Part shown: one piece after another, positions 55,893-64,000 of the stretch
How positions within the stretch are numbered: the stretch's first letter is position 1
Layout: every line of letters begins with the position of its first letter
Assembly: GCA_030848705.1 (NCBI GenBank)
Contig: CM061241.1
Span: 80,299,178 to 80,363,177 of the forward strand
DNA length: 64,000 nt
Direction: 5' to 3'
Source: Heracleum sosnowskyi
Taxonomy: Eukaryota > Streptophyta > Magnoliopsida > Apiales > Apiaceae
Translations under genes and position numbers: made by a program
The notes under the pieces: generated by a model
Seen by the model: the letters and a program-made list of their open reading frames with translations, nothing else
Told to the model about the DNA's origin: nothing
Databases searched by the model: none

Positions 55893-57773
55893 GTCACTTT
55901 ATATCTGAACTACTATCATTGAGTTATAAGTTCATTGAAAAAGTTCTATTGTTACTCCAAACAGTTATAGAATGAAACTTAATATATTATGCTGATAAAA
56001 AAAGACAAATTAAAATAGTAACACCTACAAAGATTACACACAATCAAGGATAACAATCACATACATAACAAATCAAGATACTGCTGTTTCAATAAAAATT
56101 TGAAATCAAATATCTCATTATCATGGATATTCCTCTTCTTCAAGCATAAAAAAAACTTTACATATTATTAGTCTCTTTTCAGAATCTATATAGCACACCT
56201 CAAAATAGTTAAGAGGACTTGGAAACAGGTCTGCACTTGCATTGTACGGTGATTTTCGAAATTGTCTAAAATGATACACATACAGCTCTTGGTAAAACAG
56301 ATGATCAGGGGTGTCAACCTATCTCATTTGTGTCATCGATCATCCGCATAGTGGCTCTCTCAGCAACCATGGTGCTAGCTTTTATGTAGCAAAAACATGC
56401 TAGTTTCAGAAAGTTTCTCAGAGTCGTTCGAGTAGTTCTAGTGCTTCAGTTTCTCCTGAACTGAGATCTCCTCTGCGTGACAACTTCAACTGCAAAATGT
56501 CTCACCTCTGAAGCACACAAACAATACAATCAAAGCTTTAACACAATGTGTCAGCTAAAGGGAAAAAACAAACAGAAAAGTTCTTCTGCCTAACCTGTAC
56601 ATATAAATGTCTTCACCCTCCAAAGTCTTCTTGCCAATAAAACAGAATGTTAGATGAATTTGTTGTATACTTTACTCAAATGTCACATCAAAACAGAATG
56701 TGCACGTTGTGATGTATTATGCATAGTATATCATCAACGGGTAAACTTGTATTCGTAAATTGTTCACGATTCCGTAAAAACAAATTTATCTAAAGTTGTT
56801 CACAGTCCCATTTTCTTTGCACTTTTTTCTGGCAGATTAACCAAACCAATTTTTGTCTATTCAAGCAAGTTAAAGTATAAGTGAGCTGTACCAATAAACT
56901 GCAATCAAACAACAAATTTCATAGAAGTTTTAAGATAAAGTGTCTACTAATACTAATAAATGTAAAATTGTAATCATTGTGAACAACTGCTTGTTGATTA
57001 ATTTCTGATTAAACAGGCACCATTTCCTCTGTCTTTTTTCAACTTGACTAATATTCTTAGAATTTTGAATGGTTAGATTGGAGAAAGCTTAAGTAAAATC
57101 ATGTTAACCCGCAAAAATTGTATTGTTGCTACTGCTTCCTACAATTCTCAGGCAAAAATGTTACATTCACAAAAATGTTGTATTTACAAATTGATTTTCA
57201 TATAATTTTTCCGAGATGTAATCTTGCATACAAAGACCTGTAAATTAATATTTTCACATCAAAAAAAATTGAAGTAAATTTTGTATTCAAAATTTAAAAA
57301 GTCCATACCTATGATTATGAATAACAACCGAAAATTATGACTCTCTGGACTATGGAGGAAACAAAAAAGAAGACTCTGATTCTATAGGATTTTCAGAAAT
57401 TAGATTCATAAAAGTTAATAAATGGGACTCTAGAAAATCAACTTCATATAAGTTGTAAAACAAAAAGAAAGTTATGAAAATCTAAATCAAAGAGATGAGG
57501 GGAGAACTAATATCAAACGCTTACATTCACAGTTGGTTATGCATCCATGTCTTTAAGTTCCTGCACAATTTAATAAAAAAAACCCAAAAGCCACTAATAT
57601 GAGTACGTGCACATGTTATAACACCTTAGATATGATAAAAGGGAAGATACCTTTAATCAAACACCTTAAATGCATTCATTCATTACCATCATTCGATTAG
57701 CATACGATAATAATCTTTAAGAAGATCTGACCGATATAAGATTATAATATTCTGAAGACAAACTAAAACTTAA
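55893..57773. other. Non-coding DNA in the Helitron-like segment
   Basis: No ORF of note. The first ~100 bp may be the 3' UTR of the captured exon. Composition is less AT-rich near 56230-56500, which hints at further captured fragments, but I could not identify any. Confidence 0.35.
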
Positions 57774-58699
57774 TTCACATACCTTAAGTATAATCCCACC
57801 AAAAGATTAAACATGTGTTCATCGATATTCTTACTATATTCATCAATTAGTTACCCAGCGAAATTCAAACTGCAAAATAGTTAGTAACATATAAGAGTAC
57901 ATGCAAATGGTGTAAGATTTGGCAATGGAGATGAAATCTAAAAAATGAAAAATACATCAAAGAGAGAACTAACCTGATAAAGATTGAAAAGAGAGTGAAA
58001 GATATAATTATATAATCAAATTTTCGTTGAATTTGAATTCTCGATAAATGTGCAATAAATTCAAAAGAGTGGATATTTTTATATGTATATAACCAACTGT
58101 AGTATCACGTGAAGTAGAGGCAGCACTGTCACAATGGCATTGTAGTAATATTAGAAGAAAATAAGGGTAAAGTATTAAATTTGAGTTAAACTGTAGCAAT
58201 CACTCTTCAGACACTATTATACAGATAGATTCACATACCTTAAGTATAATCCCCCCAAAAGATTAAACATGTGTTCATCGATATTCTTACTATATTCATC
58301 AATTAGTTACCCAGCGAAATTCAAACTGCAAAATAGTTAGTAACATATAAGAGTACATGCAAATGGCGTAAGATTTGGCAATGGAGATGAAATCTAAAAA
58401 ATGAAAAATACATCAAAGAGAGAACTAACCTGATAAAGATTGAAAAGAGAGTGAAAGCTATAATTATATAATCAAATTTTCGTTGAATTTGAATTCTCGA
58501 TAAATGTGCAATAAATTCAAAATTCAAAAGAGTGGATATTTTTATATGTATATAACCAACTGTAGTATCACGTGAAGTAGAGGCAGCACTGTCACAATGG
58601 CATTGTAGTAATATTAGAAGAAAATAAGGGTAAAGTATTAAATTTGAGTTAAACTGTAGCAATCACTCTTCAGACACTTATATAGATAGAATAGATAGA
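57774..58699 (-). repeat. Recent tandem duplication (456 and 470 bp)
   Basis: 57774-58229 and 58230-58699 are near-identical: a handful of substitutions, a ~7-bp extra AAATTCA in copy 2, and differing ends. Each ends at a Helitron-type 5' terminus (TCTATCTGTATAATAGTGTC and TCTATCTATTCTATCTATAT on the minus strand). The two 63- and 113-codon ORFs inside share their first part for this reason and are not genes. Confidence 0.9.
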
Positions 58700-59790
58700 T
58701 TCTAAGTTTAAAATTTGGTGGATTTCACGAAAGTTGATTTAGTGTTCTATTCAGAGCATGCTCTTACGACACAGAACTATGATTCATTTTATTAATATTT
58801 ATATGCTGACTACAAACTTTGCCATAATTGTGTTTTTGAGAAAAAAGTCATGCAGTTTCAAAATGAATGTACAACCAAGGTCCTGAAAACTATACTATAC
58901 ATACTCAATATAGAATTGTAACTTGTAAAATATATCTTTGTAAAAGTATATATTAAAAAGTAAATTATATTAGAGGGCGAGGCAGCCTACCCTTTATTCA
59001 GTGCGCTATCCTCTGCTTCAGTGGCACTGATCCGAAAACAAATATAATTTTGTATGTAGTAATCCTCAAACTCCTAATGGAAGAGAATCAGTATTTGCAA
59101 CTATCTCAACTAACAATTAGATAAAGTCTCAAGCAATTGACCAAAATCCTATTGTGAAACGATGACCAATTATTGAAAATGTATCTGTGTATATACAAAG
59201 AATTAAAAACAAAAGAGCAAATATAGGTAAAAAGTGAATAAAACTCATTGCAACATTAAAATTTCAAACTACAAAGAGCAAATATTGTTTTCAGCAACAT
59301 TAAAGCAATTTGCCTTACATTTTCGTCAAGCATTTATAGTCTTTATATAGATTCTAGAATAAAGCTGCATTTTAGACATATTTATAGTCTTTATATAGAT
59401 TCTAGCCAATCACACTGTTATAAAATATTGAACTTAAACATTAAAATAGACACTTAAACAGAAAAATCAATTCAAGTAAGAAACCTAAATTTCCATTAGA
59501 CAAATGTGCTCATATAATAATTTCGTAACTGGAATGTACGTGAATCATCCAACCTTTTACTTGAGAAAACAACAACTACAATTACAATTTTTCTAACTGT
59601 TTCTGAACTTCAAGAAAGAACAATCCTGAGAAAAACTAAACTCATATGAAATACAATTGAAACACCGTAGATGAATACCACATAACTGGACTTCATTATC
59701 AAGATTATCAATTCTCAGTTCTAAGTTAACGTGCAAAGAAGTAGTGAAATCACAATACATATATCTTGAACATGAGTCCTGAAAGGCATA
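58700..59790. other. Unassigned AT-rich DNA
   Basis: No gene. A 26-bp phrase (TTTATAGTCTTTATATAGAT and then TCTAG) occurs twice, at about 59334-59358 and 59380-59405. A GCAGCCTACCC/CCTCTGCTTCAGTGGCACTG stretch near 58983-59030 is the only GC-richer part. Confidence 0.4.
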
Positions 59791-61083
59791 TGTCTAGGCC
59801 TATTTGTAAACACCGAGGATTCTACTCAACTTTAATTAAGATGTAATAAGTAAATAATAAAAATCAATTGTCACAGGAATCTCAGAAGGTCATATCTGTC
59901 AAAGAATGAAGATTAAAGTCATCTACAGACTTGAAGTGATTCTACATTGAAAGAAGATCAATTTATTGATCAAGCCTCAGTGAAGTATTCAAGCTCAGTG
60001 GATTTATTAAAGTGACAGCGATTTCAAGTGGTGACAGAAAAAGATACTGATTACGGAGTTCTTGAATGAGAAGGTAGTGAATCACTGCTTAAAGTTAAAT
60101 AGATAAAGAACAGACATGGTCGTTAGTCACTCATGAACCAGACAGTGCATCGAGTGTCAACGTACTATTTTGTTTGTTGTTTATCTAATTTTAAGTGATT
60201 CTGGAATTAATTAAGAAGTCAACTAATTCTATTTATTCTCTTATAAATAATTAATATTATTAAGTATATTATTTATTAATTTGATTCTGCAAAGAATTAA
60301 ATTAATACATAATTTATTTAATTAATTATTTAAATTAGAATATATTTGAACTAGGAAAACTTAGATTTTGTACTAGGAAGACTTAGTTTTTAAACTAAGA
60401 AGACTACCAAGGCTGTCTTCCCGATTGTCTTCCTAGAACAAATCTCAGTTTACCCGATTGTCTTCCTAAGCCATTCCTAGTTTGCCCGAGAGTCTTCCAA
60501 GGCCAAAAAGAAATGTTTTCAAGCTTGTCTTCTAAGTACAAACTGCAAATGATTTGGCGCGTGGAAAAACATACAAGTTAATTGTATAAATGCAAACAAA
60601 AGGCAGTTGACATTCGGCGTATCAAAACAGACAGAAGTAAAGACAGACAACAAATATTTCATTCTCTCTTCATTACTTCATCAACTGTCAAGCTACAAAA
60701 TTTGCCAGAGATTTAATTCTTGATTGTTCTTCAACATTTAATTCATAAGAATTGTATCTCTTGTACTGCTTTAGCTTTCTAGCGGATCATAATCCCTAGA
60801 TTTTATATCGAACTACTTTTTAGTATTCGATCCTTTTTATTACAAAAATAGATAAATTCATGTCGAATTTATTCTAGATTTGTTTTATTAAGTTCTTTAT
60901 AATCAGTGATCAAAATTGTAACACCTCTCAAGTTTAATAGAGTTTCTATTTAACTTGAATATTGTTTCAGTTTTTATTCCGCATTAATTTGTTCTAAACA
61001 GTTAAATCATTTAAAGGACAAATTCGATAAAACGGTATAGTTTGTATTCAACCCCCCTTCTACAAACTTATCAGGACCTAACA
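59791..61083 (+). repeat. 5' LTR of the second copia element (about 1293 bp)
   Basis: Starts TGTCTAGGCC and ends GGACCTAACA, so TG...CA with short inverted ends. A TATA-like TTGTATAAATGC is at about 60580. AACCCCCCTTCTACAAA near the end matches the other copia LTRs. The 3' end is fixed by the PBS; the 5' end is chosen from the TG with best inverted match and could be off. Confidence 0.75.
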
Positions 61084-61085
61084 AT

Positions 61086-61097
61086 TGGCATCAGAGC
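61086..61097 (+). other. Primer binding site (initiator tRNA-Met type)
   Basis: TGGCATCAGAGC, three bases after the LTR end, one mismatch from the plant copia consensus TGGTATCAGAGC. Confidence 0.85.
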
Positions 61098-61189
61098 CTT
61101 TTGATTGATATACAAATCATAGATCCAATTGTTTTGAGATTTTTCTTTTAAACTCTGATTTTTTATTTAAATTCTAAAAATCTCAAAAG

Positions 61190-63430
61190 ATGTCTACTAC
61201 ACAGAAAGTGGGGACAGTTAAAATCCCAATATTCAGCAAGGAGCATTATCCAATGTGGAAGAAGAAAATGCTCCTATTTCTTAAGGTTGCAAATCCTAAA
61301 TACTTGGATGTGCTGAAGAGTGGTCCCAAACTCCCTATGATTATTGATCCTGAAGTTGTTGAGGATAATGTTGTGACTAGGGCTGCTAGAATGTACCCTA
61401 AAGATCCCAAGGAATACACTCTTGATGAGAAAGAGGATGTTACCTTGGATTCCTGTCTTCAGTTGATCCTTATTGAGAGTCTTGATACTATCATGCATAA
61501 TCATGTTCTAAATTGTGAAACTGCCAAACACATTTGGGGAACAATAGAGATAATCAATGAGGGGACAGAGGAAGTTAGGGAGAATATGCTGGAAATTCTC
61601 ACTTCACAATATGAGCATTTCAGATCAAATCCAGGTGAAGGTATCTCTCAGGTGTTTGAGAGATACAACAAATTAATCAATGATCTAAATCTCAATGGGA
61701 AGCACTACACCAACAAAGAGATTAACAAGAAGTTCCTTCTTACCCTTCCACCTCATTTGGAGCACAAGATATCTGCTATTAGAGAAGCAAGAGACATGAA
61801 TGAGCTTGCTTTGGAAAGATTGTATGGTGTCTTGAAGACCTATGAGCTGGAGCAGATTCAACAGAAGGAGCTGTATGGAACTGGAAGGATTGTTGGTACC
61901 TCCACTGCATTGGCTGCTGAAGTCCCACAGAAACTGGAAGTGAAGGCTGTTCAACCTTCCAGTTCTCACATGAATGTTATTGATGCTGAATATGGATTAA
62001 CATCCATTGATCAATCTGGTGGTGACTTCTATTCTTTGGAAGAACTTGATCAGCTGGAGGATGGTGATTTGGCTTTGATAGTCAGAAAGTTTGGGAAGTT
62101 TAGATTCAAGAGGAATCCCAATCTTAAGTTCAGACCCAGATTTCAGAGAGGTGGATCTTCATCTTCAAGTGGCACAAGGGGTGGCTACAAAACTGGAACT
62201 GTGGAAAGGAGTATAATCAGATGCTACAATTGCAATGAGTTGGGTCACTTTGCTACTGAGTGCAGAAAGCCAAAGCAAGTGACTAGAAACACATTTGATT
62301 CTAGCAAGAAGAACAAGATTGGGAAGGCCTATGTTGCTGAAGGAAAGAGTTGGGATGACACTGACAGTGATGAAGAAGCAGGTGAGATTGGGAACCTTGC
62401 TTTAATGGCTAAAGAGGAAAGCACTTCATCCAGATACATGTCAGAGGTAACCTTTACTGACGCTGAAATGATTTATCATCTTGGTGGCACCATAAGTTGT
62501 GCACGCACTGAAAATGATAGAATAAATCTTTTAAACACAAATCTTGAAAAGGAATTAAAAGATTTGAAACTTGTGCATGTTAATCAGGATGAACTTAATG
62601 AGAAAATTGCTTTTCTGGAGAATAGGGTTAAATGTTATATTCAACTGGAAACCATTCTCAAAGAGCAGATTAGTGAGCTCAAAACCAAAGCTAATGCCTA
62701 TTACAACTCTTGTAAGACGGCTAAAGAAATTTTCAATAAACAAGCTATTGGGAATCATGTCAGTATAGGTTATGATTATAATGAGGCTATAGGATTGCTT
62801 GGTATTAATACACCTTGTAGGGTCAGAGAAGAAGGAAAGGCTGTTCCTTATATTCTTAAGGGTATTAAAACACCCTTCTGTAAGGAGTCTGAGGCAGAGC
62901 CTCTGAATGAATCTTCTATCATTATTGCTGAGGAGATTCATGAAGAAGATGTTGCCTTAGAAGCTGAGAAATCCAAAAAGTGTGTATCTGATATTCCAGT
63001 CAAAGTTGCTACAACTAAAAAGACTAAATCAGATATCCATAAATTGGATCAAAACAACTGTAGAACTAACATGCCTGCTATTAATTCTTCTCATAAAGCA
63101 TGTGGTGTGGGTAATTGCATGTCTTGTGCTTTTAATGTTATGTATGCTTTCTTTAATAAAAAGCATGTATCTAGTGATAAGACTGCTCCACGTCAACATG
63201 TTAATAATAAGAAGCATGTTAAAACAAAGACTACTAGTCCTCCTCAGACTAGAGTGGATTCATTTATCCCTAAGCCTACTCAGAAATGTGTTAAGGCTGG
63301 TTATAAATGGAAACGCTCTTATGTGAAAGAGGATGAAGTAGTTTTAGTTAGAAATGTTGTTTTGCCTGACAAAGGCCAGTTCTTTAAGTATGCCGGACCC
63401 AATCAATTTTGGGTTCCGAAGAAGGACTAA
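61190..63430 (+). CDS. gag: copia gag polyprotein
   Basis: 746 residues from ATG 61190. Residues 1-230 form the retrotransposon gag/UBN2-type capsid region (YPMWKKKMLLFLKVANPKY; GISQVFERYNKLINDLNL). A basic RG-rich stretch leads into one CCHC zinc knuckle CYNCNELGHFATEC (about 62224-62265), the nucleocapsid RNA-binding motif. A coiled-coil-like segment follows (LLNTNLEKELKDLKLVHVNQ, about 62525-62690), then a long low-complexity tail. It stops at TAA 63428-63430; pol continues in the -1 frame. Confidence 0.9.
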   Translation: MSTTQKVGTVKIPIFSKEHYPMWKKKMLLFLKVANPKYLDVLKSGPKLPMIIDPEVVEDNVVTRAARMYPKDPKEYTLDEKEDVTLDSCLQLILIESLDTIMHNHVLNCETAKHIWGTIEIINEGTEEVRENMLEILTSQYEHFRSNPGEGISQVFERYNKLINDLNLNGKHYTNKEINKKFLLTLPPHLEHKISAIREARDMNELALERLYGVLKTYELEQIQQKELYGTGRIVGTSTALAAEVPQKLEVKAVQPSSSHMNVIDAEYGLTSIDQSGGDFYSLEELDQLEDGDLALIVRKFGKFRFKRNPNLKFRPRFQRGGSSSSSGTRGGYKTGTVERSIIRCYNCNELGHFATECRKPKQVTRNTFDSSKKNKIGKAYVAEGKSWDDTDSDEEAGEIGNLALMAKEESTSSRYMSEVTFTDAEMIYHLGGTISCARTENDRINLLNTNLEKELKDLKLVHVNQDELNEKIAFLENRVKCYIQLETILKEQISELKTKANAYYNSCKTAKEIFNKQAIGNHVSIGYDYNEAIGLLGINTPCRVREEGKAVPYILKGIKTPFCKESEAEPLNESSIIIAEEIHEEDVALEAEKSKKCVSDIPVKVATTKKTKSDIHKLDQNNCRTNMPAINSSHKACGVGNCMSCAFNVMYAFFNKKHVSSDKTAPRQHVNNKKHVKTKTTSPPQTRVDSFIPKPTQKCVKAGYKWKRSYVKEDEVVLVRNVVLPDKGQFFKYAGPNQFWVPKKD

Positions 63431-64000
63431 TCAATCTGATATTGCAGGGAGTCAAACAGGTAAACCGAGTTATGTGGATTCTGGACAGTGGCTGTTCAAG
63501 GCATATGACCGGAGATAGAGCCCTGCTATCAGATGTGATTGAGAAAGCTGGCCCAGTAGTTACCTTTGGAGATAACAGCAAGGGTATTACGAAAGGATAT
63601 GGCTGTTTGAAGTACGGAAATGTTATCATTGAAGATGTTTCATTTGTGGAAGGTCTGACGTTCAATCTTCTCAGCATCAGTCAGTTCTGTGACAGAGGAT
63701 ATGCTGTTTCCTTTGAAAGAGAGAAGTGTCAGATCACTCACAAGAAGAATGGAAAGCCTGCTCTTCAAGGAGTAAGGAAAGGTGACTTGTTCATAGCTGA
63801 TCTGAACTCGGGATTCAAAGATGAAGTGAATTGTTTTTATGCTAAAGCTTCATCAGATGATAGTTGGCTATGGCACAAGAAGATGTCTCACCTTAACTTC
63901 AAAACTATGAACTCTTTAGTCAAGAGGGAATTAGTTAGAGGTTTGCCTCAGATGGAATTTACACAGGAAGGACTGTGTGAGGCATGTCAGAAGGGTAAGT
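63370..64000 (+). CDS. pol: copia pol, N-terminal part: protease and pre-integrase (runs off window)
   Basis: Open in the -1 frame relative to gag from about 63370 to the window end, overlapping gag by about 60 nt. It has WILDSGCSRHMTGD, the aspartic protease active site (Asp-Ser-Gly) of copia elements, then FVEGLTFNLLSISQFCDRGY and the pre-integrase block WLWHKKMSHLNFKTM with the CEACQKGK end of the zinc-binding motif. The frame change may be programmed or a one-base indel. Confidence 0.85.

Larger units (their letters stand above)
54305..58699 (-). mobile_element. Helitron-like segment with captured gene fragment and doubled 5' end
   Basis: The 3' end on the minus strand is hairpin GCCC(A)GC-ATC-GCGGGC, ATCAACA, CTAG (54308-54305), followed by A at 54304 (T on minus). 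Candidate 5' ends (TC...TATAATAGTGTCTG) stand at 55396, 58229 and 58699, each followed by forward T. The element may be 54305-55396, or the whole 54305-58699 with internal termini. The FQR1-like fragment at 55689-55892 lies in the longer version. No helicase gene seen. Confidence 0.45.
59791..64000 (+). mobile_element. 5' part of a second copia retrotransposon (Sirevirus-like)
   Basis: 5' LTR, primer binding site, gag with one zinc knuckle and the start of pol (protease and GAG-pre-integrase region). The element continues past the window. Its LTR differs from that of the first copia element apart from the terminal pyrimidine-rich block. Confidence 0.88.

Noticed and set aside
56300..56400. 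Plus-strand reading IIRIVALSATM, like helicase motif III
   Set aside because: Only about ten residues, no other helicase motif around and a stop soon after; could be a captured scrap but not supportable.
57774..58699. Paralogous small genes (63 and 113 codons with identical starts)
   Set aside because: Identity comes from a tandem DNA duplication of non-coding Helitron DNA.

Overview
This is nuclear DNA of a flowering plant, most likely a eudicot: AT-rich, genes with introns, and plant-type Ty1/copia and Ty3/gypsy retrotransposons, Helitrons, hAT and pogo-like elements. I cannot name the species. Only two apparently intact host genes are visible, tail to tail: a LEA_2/NHL-type membrane protein gene (23464-24144, +) and a 17-coding-exon gene for a glycoside hydrolase family 2 (LacZ-like) beta-galactosidase (25022-36315, -). 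I assembled the latter exon by exon; all splice phases agree and give about 1111 residues.

Layout. 1-8220: 3' part of a Sirevirus-like copia element (RT-RNase H, a 1489-residue extra ORF, 3' LTR), inserted in the coding region of a Tat/Retand-like gypsy element that resumes at 8221 and ends with its 3' LTR at 17818. The gypsy element carries a degenerate spliced gene on the opposite strand and two tandem arrays. 17819-18604: Helitron ends. 19240-22873: a transposon of unknown class containing a Helitron that contains another Helitron. 22874-25021: LEA_2 gene between two copies of the beta-galactosidase 3' flank. 25022-37300: beta-galactosidase gene, with a small Helitron in one intron. 37790-46400: minisatellite and a thicket of nested Helitron fragments, one carrying an RPA70-like pseudogene. 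46400-54230: probably one old hAT element with a broken transposase gene, filled by Helitrons, a hAT MITE and a solo LTR. 54305-58699: Helitron-like segment with a captured fragment of an FQR1-type quinone reductase gene and a tandemly doubled 5' end. 59791-64000: start of a second copia element (5' LTR, PBS, gag, start of pol).

How it fits together. Most of the sequence is a record of insertion into insertion. Several junctions can be read directly, because removing the inner element restores the outer one: Helitrons between A and T, a solo LTR with AATTC repeats, a hAT MITE with an 8-bp repeat, a pogo-like MITE at TA. Points most worth a second look: a TCAACG motif that occurs at least 27 times in the first copia element, in several reading frames and in non-coding DNA; the antisense gene of the gypsy element; a tRNA-like block inside a Helitron family; and the captured quinone reductase exon.
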